A stretch of DNA of 64,000 bases from Chlorobaculum limnaeum (lineage in GTDB: Bacteria > Bacteroidota > Chlorobiia > Chlorobiales > Chlorobiaceae): NCBI RefSeq assembly GCF_001747405.1, contig NZ_CP017305.1:2188001-2252000 (forward strand), read 5' to 3'. Made by a program: the position numbers and the translations under genes. Positions 1 through 7,550 of the stretch are shown here, piece after piece. Every line of letters starts with the position of its first letter. Position 1 is the first letter of the stretch. The notes beneath the pieces are model-generated. The model saw nothing but the letters and a program-made list of their open reading frames with translations. It did no database searches and was not told the origin of the DNA.

Positions 1-2
1 TC

Positions 3-68
3 GTCGGCCGGCAGGAGCTGATCCAGGCATTCCCCGGCCATGCCCGGATCATCGAAAAACTGAGCTGA
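3..68 (+). CDS. C-terminal end of an unidentified protein (partial)
   Basis: One reading frame open from the window edge ends with residues GRQELIQAFPGHARIIEKLS and a TGA stop. The other two plus-strand frames give poorer candidates: one stops after a few codons and the other runs through the hairpin that follows. The stop codon lies inside the hairpin, as expected for the last gene of a transcript. Too little is visible to name the protein. Confidence 0.45.
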   Translation, partial: VGRQELIQAFPGHARIIEKLS

Positions 69-81
69 ACAGCTCAGTTTT
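55..81 (+). terminator. Intrinsic terminator overlapping the stop of the first gene
   Basis: An 11-bp perfect stem (AAAACTGAGCT paired with AGCTCAGTTTT) encloses the loop GAAC, with an A-run on the left and a T-run on the right. The TGA stop of the partial gene lies in the stem and loop. The symmetric A and T runs mean it could work in both directions. Confidence 0.7.
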
Positions 82-233
82 CCGCAACGCTTCGGCAACG
101 GCGACAGTGAGATTCACCTCATTTTTATTACCTTCCACAGGTTACGCCCGATGAGAGCATCTTTGCCGTAACTGACCTGACTGACTGATATCTTCGCCAG
201 AAGTTGTGAACTAAACATGAGAATTTGACAGAG

Positions 234-1526
234 ATGAAAAAAAGGGTCGTGATCGTCGGCGGCGGCTTTACCGGTCTGAACGCCGCAAGAATCCTCAGTA
301 ACAGAAAAGATGTCGAAGTCACGCTCATCGACCGGAAAAACTATCACCTTTTCCAGCCGTTGCTCTACCAGGTCGCCATGGCCGCGCTCGGCGAGGGGGA
401 CATTGCCACGCCACTGCGCAACATGCTGGCCGGGCAGGACAACGTGACGGTCTTCAAGGGCGCGGTCTCCAACGTCGATCTCGACGCGAGAAAAGTCATG
501 ACTGACTTCGGCGATATCGAGTACGACTATCTCGTGCTCGCCTGCGGAGCGCAGCACCACTACTTCGGCAACAACCAGTGGGAGGAGTTCGCCCCCGGCC
601 TGAAAAACCTCGCCCAGGCATCGGAAATTCGCCGCCGGGTGATGGAGGCCTACGAAGCCGCCGAGCGCACCAGCGATCCAAAAGAGCGCAAGAAGCAGCT
701 CACCTTCGTCATCGTCGGCGGCGGCCCGACCGGCGTGGAACTTGCAGGTTCGATCGGCGAGATGAGCCGTTATACGCTCTCGAAATTCTACCGCCACATC
801 GACCCGAAGCTGACCCGCATCTTCATCGTCGAAGCCGCCGAGCGCATTCTCGGCACCTTCTCGCCAGAACTGTCGAGCAAGGCGACCCGCGAACTCGAAA
901 AGCTCGGCGTGCAGGTCTGGACGTCGAGCATGGTGAGCGACGTGGACGCCGACGGCGTGCAGATCGGGCGCGAACGCATCGAGGCCGCCACGGTGCTCTG
1001 GGCGGCAGGCGTCAAAGCGTCGGAGATCGGCGCGAACATGGGGGTCGAAACCGACCGCAGCGGGCGCATCATCGTCGAGCAGGATCTGAGCTTGCCCGGC
1101 CATGCAGAGGTGTTCGTCGGCGGCGACCAGGCGTGCTTCATCCTCAAGAACGGCTCGACCCTGCCGGGCATGGCTCCGGCGGCGATGCAGGAGGGCAACG
1201 CCATCGGACGAACGATCCTCGATGACCTCAATGGCAAGCCGCGCAAGCCGTTCAAATATCGCGACAAGGGGCAGATGGCCACCATCGGGCGTAACCGGGC
1301 GATTGTCGAGATCGGCAACCTGAAGTTCAGCGGCACGCTGGCCTGGTTCACCTGGCTGCTCGTGCATATCTATTATCTCTCGACCTTCAAGCACCGGGTT
1401 TTCGTGCTGATGCAGTGGGGCTGGTCATACTTCACCTTCGGCCACGGCGCGCGGCTGATCGTCAACAAGGACTGGCGCTTCTACCCGGAGCGGAAAACCG
1501 CGCCTTGCGATGAGCGCGACTCCTGA
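234..1526 (+). CDS. ndh: Type II NADH dehydrogenase (NADH:quinone oxidoreductase)
   Basis: Single-subunit flavoprotein of about 430 residues that passes electrons from NADH to the quinone pool without pumping protons. The FAD-binding Rossmann motif VVIVGGGFTG is at the N-terminus. A second dinucleotide motif, FVIVGGGPTGVELAG, for NADH lies near residues 158-172. The segment APAAMQEG resembles the conserved AxxAxQ quinone-site motif. The hydrophobic C-terminal stretch AWFTWLLVHIYYLSTF probably anchors it to the inner face of the membrane. I chose the ATG at 234; an in-frame TTG lies 9 nt upstream. It overlaps the next small membrane protein gene, so the two are probably co-transcribed. Family assignment is firm; the physiological acceptor (menaquinone or chlorobiumquinone) is inferred. 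Confidence 0.9.
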   Translation: MKKRVVIVGGGFTGLNAARILSNRKDVEVTLIDRKNYHLFQPLLYQVAMAALGEGDIATPLRNMLAGQDNVTVFKGAVSNVDLDARKVMTDFGDIEYDYLVLACGAQHHYFGNNQWEEFAPGLKNLAQASEIRRRVMEAYEAAERTSDPKERKKQLTFVIVGGGPTGVELAGSIGEMSRYTLSKFYRHIDPKLTRIFIVEAAERILGTFSPELSSKATRELEKLGVQVWTSSMVSDVDADGVQIGRERIEAATVLWAAGVKASEIGANMGVETDRSGRIIVEQDLSLPGHAEVFVGGDQACFILKNGSTLPGMAPAAMQEGNAIGRTILDDLNGKPRKPFKYRDKGQMATIGRNRAIVEIGNLKFSGTLAWFTWLLVHIYYLSTFKHRVFVLMQWGWSYFTFGHGARLIVNKDWRFYPERKTAPCDERDS

Positions 1527-1776
1527 GCACGGATCGGAGACAAGCGGAGAGATGCAAAAAAAGCGGCGTTTCTCCGTCACGATGGCGCTCGACGCGCTTC
1601 TTTCCGTCACATTTCTCGTGCTCGCCGCGTATATTGGCTTCTATGCCCGGAGTATCGATGGCGACAATGGCCGCGACCTCTTCTGGTTTTCGATGCTCCT
1701 CGGCGCATACGGCATCTGGCGCGGAATCCGGAGCATGATTCGCCATCGCCGCCGCGAAGAGGACGAGGCGCACTGA
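1510..1776 (+). CDS. Small two-helix membrane protein, function unknown
   Basis: An 88-residue protein whose start overlaps the 3' end of ndh by 17 nt in another frame. It has a charged N-terminus, a transmembrane segment around residues 24-44 ([20 protein letters not shown]), a short loop, a second hydrophobic segment ([16 protein letters not shown]) and a basic tail. I recognise no family. The overlap suggests translational coupling to ndh, so an accessory role at the membrane is possible but only inferred. Confidence 0.65.
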   Translation: MSATPEHGSETSGEMQKKRRFSVTMALDALLSVTFLVLAAYIGFYARSIDGDNGRDLFWFSMLLGAYGIWRGIRSMIRHRRREEDEAH

Positions 1777-1814
1777 CTGTTTGCAGTAAACATTTTCTCT
1801 ATCAAACTATTACG

Positions 1815-3023
1815 ATGAACACTCCTGCAATAAATCTCGAAACTGAAAAGCAGCTTTTCTTCCACAACTACGCAAGGCTGCCACTCGACATCGCTTACGG
1901 CAAAGGCTCGTTCCTCTACACGGCCAGCGACGAGCGCTATCTCGACATGATCGCCGGAATCGGCGTCAACGCCATCGGTTACGGCGACAAGCGCCTCGAA
2001 CACGCCATCACCGAACAGGCCGCCAAATACATCCACGTCTCGAACCTCTTCATGCAGAAGCCGCAGTTCGATCTGGCGGCGAAGCTGCTCGAAATTTCGG
2101 GGCTGTCGAAGGTCTTCTTTTGCAACAGCGGCACCGAGGCAATCGAGGCGGCCATCAAGCTCGCCAGAAGATTCGCCTCGCGTGACGGCGACGCCAGCAA
2201 AACCCAGGTGCTCTCGCTGACCAACTGCTTCCACGGCAGAACCTACGGCGCGCTCTCGCTGACCGCCAAACCGAAGTACGTCGGCGGCTTCGAGCCGCTC
2301 GTGCCCGAAACCGGCATGATCGACTTCAACGACGTGGAGGATCTGGAACGCAAGGTCTCCAGCCGCACGGCGGCGGTGTTCGTCGAGTTCGTGCAGGGCG
2401 AGGGAGGCATCCACAAGGTGAGCGAGGCGTTCATCGCGAAGCTGAAAGAGCTGGCGGCGAAGCACGATTTCCTCATCGTGGCCGATGAAATCCAGGCCGG
2501 TTGCGGACGCACGGGCGCGTTCTTCAGCTACATGCCCTTTGACGTGCAGCCCGACCTCGTCTGCTCGGCCAAGCCGCTCGGCGGTGGACTGCCGCTCGGC
2601 GCGATCATCGGCTCGGAGAAGGTCGCCGAGGTGTTCACCCCCGGCAGCCACGGCACCACCTTCGGCGGCAACCCGGTCGCCTGCGCGGCGGGTCTCGCCA
2701 TGATCGAGGCGATCCACGCGGACGGCCTGATGCAGAACGCCCTTGAAATCGGCGCGATGATGCGTGCGGCATTCGAGAAGATGGCTGAAAAGCACGCGCA
2801 GATTCTCGAAATCCGCCAGTACGGCCTGATGGTCGGCGTCACGGTGCACCGCGAAGCGAAGTATTACGTCGAGGAGGCGCTGAAGAGGGGCGTCCTCGTC
2901 AACGCCACCAGCAACAATGTCATCAGGCTTCTTCCGCCGCTCTCGATCAGCAGGGAGGAGGCGCAACTCTGTCTCGATACGCTCGATGCCATCTTCACCG
3001 AAGAAGCAAAAGCGGAAGCCTGA
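1815..3023 (+). CDS. argD: Acetylornithine aminotransferase (class III PLP aminotransferase)
   Basis: 402 residues, full length for class III aminotransferases. It would convert N-acetylglutamate semialdehyde to N-acetylornithine in arginine synthesis, using glutamate and PLP. Visible hallmarks are [18 protein letters not shown] (phosphate-binding region), [12 protein letters not shown], the PLP ring-binding [14 protein letters not shown], and [14 protein letters not shown] with the Schiff-base lysine, followed by [14 protein letters not shown]. Related class III enzymes such as succinylornithine or GABA aminotransferases share these motifs, so substrate is assigned by overall resemblance. 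No other arg gene is adjacent. The downstream DUF3098 gene overlaps its 3' end. Confidence 0.8.
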   Translation: MNTPAINLETEKQLFFHNYARLPLDIAYGKGSFLYTASDERYLDMIAGIGVNAIGYGDKRLEHAITEQAAKYIHVSNLFMQKPQFDLAAKLLEISGLSKVFFCNSGTEAIEAAIKLARRFASRDGDASKTQVLSLTNCFHGRTYGALSLTAKPKYVGGFEPLVPETGMIDFNDVEDLERKVSSRTAAVFVEFVQGEGGIHKVSEAFIAKLKELAAKHDFLIVADEIQAGCGRTGAFFSYMPFDVQPDLVCSAKPLGGGLPLGAIIGSEKVAEVFTPGSHGTTFGGNPVACAAGLAMIEAIHADGLMQNALEIGAMMRAAFEKMAEKHAQILEIRQYGLMVGVTVHREAKYYVEEALKRGVLVNATSNNVIRLLPPLSISREEAQLCLDTLDAIFTEEAKAEA

Positions 3024-3261
3024 GCCAGCGGCCAAGCAGCCGCCAGCAGCCGCAAAACCGGAGCCAGCCACGATGCCGCTCGGCGCGATGAACTACCTCT
3101 TCATCGCGCTCGGCGCAGCCGTCCTCGCCCTGAGCTACGCCGCGATGTACATCGAAAAATCAGTAGACGGATTCTTCGCCCTCGACATCGCGCCGTTCAC
3201 GCTTGTAGGCGCATATGCGTGGATTCTCTTCGCGATTTTCTACCGGCCTAAGAAGAAATAA
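2986..3261 (+). CDS. DUF3098-like small membrane protein
   Basis: About 91 residues beginning at the ATG of [14 protein letters not shown], which lies inside the end of argD in another frame; a shorter start at 3073 ([10 protein letters not shown]) is possible. A basic, proline/alanine-rich N-terminal tail is followed by two transmembrane helices ([20 protein letters not shown] and [17 protein letters not shown]) and a basic end. Size, the NYxFIxLG start of helix 1 and the second helix fit the DUF3098 family of Bacteroidetes/Chlorobi. Function is unknown. Confidence 0.65.
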   Translation: MPSSPKKQKRKPEPAAKQPPAAAKPEPATMPLGAMNYLFIALGAAVLALSYAAMYIEKSVDGFFALDIAPFTLVGAYAWILFAIFYRPKKK

Positions 3262-3295
3262 AGCCGATCACTCCTCTACTCGAATAACGAGCATT

Positions 3296-3323
3296 CGTCA
3301 TCGCGAGTCCCGACCTGTCGGGA
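3296..3323. repeat. TCCCGAC/GTCGGGA-type intergenic repeat copy
   Basis: The segment reads CGTCATCGCGAG followed by the hairpin TCCCGACCTGTCGGGA. Related copies in either orientation occur near 6175-6214, 50646-50665, 53302-53337 and 57745-57786. It marks the border between GC-rich core DNA and the AT-rich accessory segment. The remaining DNA from about 3324 to 3676 shows no convincing gene, only a TATAAT at 3376-3381 and a short hairpin CGCTAC/GTAGCG near 3550. Confidence 0.6.
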
Positions 3324-3616
3324 CAAAAACATGACTTGCTTTTGCTTGTGATCCGTTACAAATTATTTACATTCGTATAATGTGTTAGCTGAAGTGCAAG
3401 GTAGTTTCACCTTTTCCTCTACTGAAAATGCATCACGCAAGCAACGCCATACGAAGAAGTCCTCTCGAACGCAACGGGGCAATGGTTTACAGCAAATTAA
3501 AAAACCATCCAATGCTTTGTAACGAGAACAATGCGCCGGGCAATAACACGCTACGTTGTAGCGTTTATTCATCCAATACAGGATGTAAGGTGCAATAGAG
3601 TAGCGCAGATAAAAAA

Positions 3617-3626
3617 GTTGTGTGCA
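3617..3626. repeat. Left arm of 10-bp inverted repeat flanking the Shedu gene
   Basis: GTTGTGTGCA here is an exact inverted copy of TGCACACAAC at 5039-5048. The pair brackets the low-GC nuclease gene, like boundary sequences of a gene cassette. Whether it is a recombination site is not shown. Confidence 0.5.
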
Positions 3627-3676
3627 ATGAAAACAAAACTGAGCGTAGCCGATTGAATTTAAGAAAAGAAATAGAT

Positions 3677-5032
3677 ATGGATGATATTTTTTCTGATTCA
3701 CTTCCTTTAACAGATGAGCTTTCACTAAATAATATGCAAGAACTTACAAGTCAAATCAAGATAGACAGTGATGAAGAGAAAGTTCTTTGTTATTATATTG
3801 ATGCAAAGACAAGAAAAGAACATTTACTAGCAGAAATTAACATCCAAACAAACATTTCTATAATTTATCCTACCAATACAATAGAAGGCTCAACGTATTA
3901 CTTAGAGCCAAAATATGAAGTTCGAGAGTTCGTATTTGAGGGATATAAGGTTAAAGTTGATAAAACAGATTCCTACGAAGATGCTATGTATGGTCTTCCT
4001 AATGGTTTTACAAAAACATTAAAATTTGGACTTGGACTTGAAAAAAAGTATAAAGTAATTATTGTTACTTTATTTGAATATTTTAAAGAATGTGAGAGAA
4101 TTATTCTATCAAAAACAAGAGAGACTGGAATAGAAAATACGGAAATCATCATAAATGATACAGATTTCGATAAGATTCGTAGGGGAATTGACCGAAATCA
4201 AGATTTGTTTCAAAAAGAAGCAATGTTAGCGAAAGAATCATTTGTCTATGACAGTATTCTAAACTATACAAACCCTGAAAAATATCCAGAATTAAAAAGA
4301 AAGCCTCAAAAGGATGTAATTTATAAGGTTTTAAGAAATACCGATTTTAAGAATTTGTCAAAACAAGATAAACAAAGCCTCTCTGAATTAAAAGACAACA
4401 CAGATTTGAGTTATTTATCAATTTTGACAACAGAATTTGAACAGAAATTGAGTCAAAATCACATTGAATCATCATATCAATTATTCTTTGAGGAAAACCC
4501 ATTGTTATTGACCATGCTTGCAGGCTCTCCTTATGTCCAATTTAAAAATCAGGCATATGTAGGCGGGAAATCTTTTGATAATTCAAACGGACAATATCCT
4601 GATTTCTTACAAAAACACAAAATAACGAATAACACATTTATTGTTGAAATAAAAACTCCTCAAACCTTATTGTTAGAAAAGACACCATATCGTAAAACAG
4701 GTGTTTATTCTGCTTCAAAAGATTTGTCAGGTTCAATTTCTCAAATTCTTACTCAAAAATATCAACTAGAAACTGATATTGCATCATTAATGAAAAATGC
4801 AGAAGATAGAGAAGTTGAAGCTTATAATGTTCAAGGCTTAGTAATAATTGGAAAATTATCTAGCTTAGAGGAAAAAGAAATGAAAAGGTCATTTGAATTG
4901 TTTAGAAACAATCAGAAAAATTTAAGGATTGTAACTTATGATGAATGTTTGGAGCAATTAAAATCATTTGTTGACTTGTTGGAAAAAAGCAAAGCTATTG
5001 AGAAAAATGAAAAATTTGATGATGAACAATGA
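3677..5032 (+). CDS. Shedu-type anti-phage nuclease (DUF4263, SduA-like)
   Basis: About 451 residues from the ATG of MDDIFSDSLP, preceded by a purine-rich AAGAAAAG; an in-frame ATG at 3620 would add 19 residues. The C-terminal third shows the DUF4263 nuclease signature: YPDFLQKH (about 307-314), then IVEIKTPQT (about 322-330) as the D...ExK catalytic core, and SGSISQILTQKY (about 351-362). A segment FFEENPLLLTML precedes it, as in Shedu proteins. The N-terminal two thirds would be the sensor part and are not recognisable. Shedu systems are single-gene phage defences with a PD-(D/E)XK-like nuclease. Codon use is strongly AT-rich compared with neighbours, indicating recent transfer. Target specificity cannot be read from sequence. 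Confidence 0.78.
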   Translation: MDDIFSDSLPLTDELSLNNMQELTSQIKIDSDEEKVLCYYIDAKTRKEHLLAEINIQTNISIIYPTNTIEGSTYYLEPKYEVREFVFEGYKVKVDKTDSYEDAMYGLPNGFTKTLKFGLGLEKKYKVIIVTLFEYFKECERIILSKTRETGIENTEIIINDTDFDKIRRGIDRNQDLFQKEAMLAKESFVYDSILNYTNPEKYPELKRKPQKDVIYKVLRNTDFKNLSKQDKQSLSELKDNTDLSYLSILTTEFEQKLSQNHIESSYQLFFEENPLLLTMLAGSPYVQFKNQAYVGGKSFDNSNGQYPDFLQKHKITNNTFIVEIKTPQTLLLEKTPYRKTGVYSASKDLSGSISQILTQKYQLETDIASLMKNAEDREVEAYNVQGLVIIGKLSSLEEKEMKRSFELFRNNQKNLRIVTYDECLEQLKSFVDLLEKSKAIEKNEKFDDEQ

Positions 5033-5038
5033 AATCAC

Positions 5039-5048
5039 TGCACACAAC
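5039..5048. repeat. Right arm of 10-bp inverted repeat flanking the Shedu gene
   Basis: TGCACACAAC is the exact reverse complement of 3617-3626 and begins 7 nt after the nuclease stop. The following roughly 150 bases to the Fic gene contain no ORF; they hold TTGTAGCCCGC and ACGTTACCTGCAAACG patterns that look like non-coding boundary DNA rather than a gene. Confidence 0.5.
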
Positions 5049-5204
5049 ACACAATATAGCCAATAAGGGTTTCAGTGGTATGCGAAGGTTTGTAGCCCGC
5101 TTCAACTTTTCGTGTAACCTGATAGGAAATCGCCCGCAATCCCTTACTGGCCAAATTGTCAAACGTTACCTGCAAACGTAAGACATTGATAGGAGAACAG
5201 AATT

Positions 5205-5804
5205 GTGGAAGCCAAAGTTCAATTGTATGCCATGAAAAATATTGATAAAAAAAGTCTGGAGAATGCTTATCACTTGTTTGATACAGACGATATTGCAAAA
5301 ATTGAAATAGGAACAACGAAAGGATTACAACAAGTCCACTTTTATCTCTTTGATAAACTATTTGAATATGCTGGAGAAATACGCACCAAAAGCATATCAA
5401 AAGGCAGTTTCAGATTTGCAAATTCATTGTATCTGAAAGAGATTCTTGTAAAAATCGAACAAATGCCAGAAAACTCATTTGAAGAAATCATTGCCAAATA
5501 TGTAGAAATGAATATCGCCCATCCATTCATGGAAGGCAATGGCAGAACGATGCGTATCTGGCTGGATATGATTTTAAAAAACAGACTAAAAAAAGTAGTA
5601 AACTGGCAATTTGTGGATAAAGACCTGTACTTGCAGGCAATGGAAAGAAGTCCTGTCAATGACCTGGAAATCAGAACACTGCTTCAGGAATATTTAACAA
5701 GTGACATAGATAATCGAGAAATCATTTTTAAAGGAATCGAGCAATCCTATTATTATGAAGGGTATAAAAAAAAGATGATGAATAAATGCCTGCTGAAATT
5801 TTGA
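5205..5804 (+). CDS. Class III Fic protein (AMP-transferase) with C-terminal inhibitory helix
   Basis: 199 residues from a GTG start with AGGAGA 8 nt upstream; an ATG nine codons later is the alternative. The Fic motif HPFMEGNGR (residues 106-114) supplies the catalytic histidine and the nucleotide-binding loop. The beta-flap region [13 protein letters not shown] is present. The C-terminus carries [13 protein letters not shown] with the SxxxEG inhibitory motif (181-186) that defines class III Fic proteins, whose helix self-inhibits until the protein autoadenylylates. Length and residue order closely match Neisseria meningitidis NmFic, for which DNA gyrase has been reported as a target. No separate FicA-like antitoxin is adjacent, as expected for this class. 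The gene is AT-rich like the Shedu gene upstream, so both were probably acquired. The target here is inferred. Confidence 0.88.
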   Translation: MEAKVQLYAMKNIDKKSLENAYHLFDTDDIAKIEIGTTKGLQQVHFYLFDKLFEYAGEIRTKSISKGSFRFANSLYLKEILVKIEQMPENSFEEIIAKYVEMNIAHPFMEGNGRTMRIWLDMILKNRLKKVVNWQFVDKDLYLQAMERSPVNDLEIRTLLQEYLTSDIDNREIIFKGIEQSYYYEGYKKKMMNKCLLKF

Positions 5805-5840
5805 ACTATTAATAATCGAGGCAAATAGGCTGACATTTCG

Positions 5841-6140
5841 TTATTGATTACAAGAATGTTCGACTTTGCGCATCTGTGATGCAAAAGCCTTGACATGTTC
5901 ATCCCACGTGTAAAGCAAGTCAGGGTCGAAGTCTGCTCCATTTGGCCATACGACTGTCCCCACTTCATCGTCAACCATCACCTGTCTGAAAAAATCAGGA
6001 TCGCGAAGCGGTTCATAAAGTTCACCATACAAAACGGATTCCAGATCGATTTCCTTTACCGTACCATTATCGAAATGTACGCGCAAATAATAATTGTCGA
6101 GTACATCCACCCCAATGATCTTTACAAATTCATGTTTCAT
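5841..6140 (-). CDS. DUF2442 family protein
   Basis: 99 residues starting MKHEFVKIIGVDVLDNYYLRVHF. The DUF2442 pattern is visible: an N-terminal beta hairpin describing 'value along a strand' (VDVLDNYYLRVHFDNGTVKEIDL), then LRDPDFFRQVMVDDEVGTVVWPNGADFDPDLLY. Members are small soluble proteins, often beside DUF4160 or antitoxin-like genes. No partner is visible here: Fic lies convergent to it and a repeat follows upstream. Three more DUF2442 genes occur at 51.1-52.7 kb. A role in a toxin-antitoxin-like pair is only a possibility. Confidence 0.75.
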   Translation of the reverse strand: MKHEFVKIIGVDVLDNYYLRVHFDNGTVKEIDLESVLYGELYEPLRDPDFFRQVMVDDEVGTVVWPNGADFDPDLLYTWDEHVKAFASQMRKVEHSCNQ

Positions 6141-6174
6141 CGTGCGTTATTGTATTGGGTGATGACAGTTAAAG

Positions 6175-6214
6175 ATGGATCGCCACGTCCCGACTTGTCG
6201 GCACTCGCGATGAC
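6175..6214. repeat. TCCCGAC/GTCGGG-type intergenic repeat copy
   Basis: GATGGATCGCCACG, then TCCCGACTTGTCGG, then CACTCGCGATGAC, a fuller copy of the repeat at 3296-3323 in the opposite orientation. It marks the right edge of the accessory segment before bchY. Confidence 0.55.
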
Positions 6215-6244
6215 ATTGTCAGCGCTGTTTCAAAAGACGGAATT

Positions 6245-6270
6245 GCGGTCCCGAAAGTTTTCGGGACCGC
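6245..6270 (-). terminator. Strong hairpin downstream of bchY
   Basis: A 12-bp perfect stem (GCGGTCCCGAAA with TTTCGGGACCGC, 2-nt loop) lies 18 nt beyond the bchY stop on the minus strand. No long T-run follows directly, so it may act as a terminator or as a 3' end stabiliser. Confidence 0.5.
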
Positions 6271-6287
6271 GTTCCCAGGCCATTCCC

Positions 6288-7550
6288 TCACGCCGACGTC
6301 GGCATGAAATACTCCTTCATCCTTCCGTAAATCTCCCGCTTTTCGATCAATCCGGCGATCATGCCGAGTACCGAGGCTGCGCCAGAGGCGAAGAATATCG
6401 GGCGGGCGGAGATGTTGTTGGTGTAGTAGATCGCCGGGATGCCGTGCTCCTTGGCAAAGCTGTCGAGCGAGGTGGTGCCGATCACCAGGTCGGGCTTGTG
6501 CTCCAGCACCGCCTCCATGTCCTCTTCGAGATATTTGCGGTAGCGCACCTCGGTGCCGAGCATCGAGAGCAAACGGTGATCCTCCTCGCCGAGCGCGGTG
6601 CGGGCGATGGAGGTCGAGGCGTATGGCACGTCGAGGCCCGCTTCGAGCAACAGGCGCACCAGCGGCAGCTCGTTGCCCTCGTAGCCCGCGACGATCACCG
6701 AGCCGTGCATCCGGCTCTCGAATCCCGCCATCACCTGCCGCGCCTTCTGGCGCTCTTCGTCGGCCACCTGCTTGACCGTCGCCGGATCGAGGTCGAGCGC
6801 CTCGCCGATCCGCTCGATCCACTGGCCGGTGGCGTTCGCGCCGATGGGATTGCCGCCCACGATCTTCACCCCCGCCGACTCGAAAAGCGCCGCCGTGCGC
6901 TCGTAGAAGGGGTGCAGCACCGCGCAGGCCGAGGCGCGTCCGGCCTGCACGTAGTCGTCGAGATCCGCGCCGGGCAGCGTGATGACCGACTCGACGCCGA
7001 TCTTCTGCAACACGCCGCCGATCATCATCGCATCGACCGGAAAGATTTCGCCAAGCACCACGAGCGTCTTGCCCTTTTTCGGCTCGCCGAACGCGCCGAA
7101 CCGCTTCACGAGCGACGAAACCGCCACATCCTTCGCCTCGGGGTGCGTCCTGATCTGGAACGCCGGAAGCCGCACAAGCAGCACATCGGCGTTGCCAACC
7201 CGCTTCGGCAGCAGCTCCTCGGCGATTCCGGCGGTCTCGGCGACGCAGGTGCTCACCACCGGAATGAAGCGCACCGCCGGATCTTCGGCGATCTTTTCGA
7301 TGGCGCGGCGCAAGTCGTCGATCATCGTGCCGCCCGAAATCTGCACGTTCATCAGCTCCGGCGAAACGACCGAGCGGCGAGCGGCGTAGAAGTGCGACAC
7401 GAAGGTGAGTCCGTAGAGGCAGCCTTGGTCAGCCGCCATGCAGACCTGCGCGCCGTCGATGCGCAAGAGGATGCGCAGGCCGCCGAACGCGGGGCACATC
7501 GATTGAGGATGCAGTTTGTTACAAGCCTTGTTCTCCATACAAAACGACAT
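6288..7550 (-). CDS. bchY: Chlorophyllide a reductase subunit Y
   Basis: 420 residues, nitrogenase-like NifD/NifK fold. With BchZ it forms the catalytic component of chlorophyllide a reductase, which receives electrons from BchX and reduces the C7=C8 bond of chlorophyllide a in bacteriochlorophyll a synthesis. Cysteine-containing motifs typical of the cluster site are visible: QSMCPAFGG, AQVCMAADQGCLYG and PVVSTCVAETAG. The C-terminus has DLVIGTTSLDSFAKEHGIPAIYYTN and the end YGRMKEYF. The start is either the first ATG (7550) or the one 12 nt downstream (MENKACNK). The reading frame overlaps the end of the upstream HU/SPOR gene by 32 nt, suggesting co-transcription. bchX and bchZ are not in this window. 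Confidence 0.88.
   Translation of the reverse strand: MSFCMENKACNKLHPQSMCPAFGGLRILLRIDGAQVCMAADQGCLYGLTFVSHFYAARRSVVSPELMNVQISGGTMIDDLRRAIEKIAEDPAVRFIPVVSTCVAETAGIAEELLPKRVGNADVLLVRLPAFQIRTHPEAKDVAVSSLVKRFGAFGEPKKGKTLVVLGEIFPVDAMMIGGVLQKIGVESVITLPGADLDDYVQAGRASACAVLHPFYERTAALFESAGVKIVGGNPIGANATGQWIERIGEALDLDPATVKQVADEERQKARQVMAGFESRMHGSVIVAGYEGNELPLVRLLLEAGLDVPYASTSIARTALGEEDHRLLSMLGTEVRYRKYLEEDMEAVLEHKPDLVIGTTSLDSFAKEHGIPAIYYTNNISARPIFFASGAASVLGMIAGLIEKREIYGRMKEYFMPTSA

Noticed and set aside
114-1394. Long minus-strand frame of 426 codons opposite ndh
   Set aside because: Antisense shadow in GC-rich DNA; the plus strand encodes a complete, motif-bearing dehydrogenase and the antisense protein has the biased Arg/His/Asp/Val composition of a mirror frame. 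Similar long antisense frames opposite argD, gltA, menF, menD, metH, tkt and res were rejected for the same reason.
3363-3725. Minus-strand frame of 120 codons before the Shedu gene
   Set aside because: It runs into the Shedu coding region from the opposite strand, has many cysteines without pattern and no recognisable domain.
5049-5200. Integron attC site after the Shedu gene
   Set aside because: There are inverted short motifs (GTTGTGTGCA, ACGTTACC), but I cannot fold a standard attC with paired R and L boxes, and no integrase gene is present.
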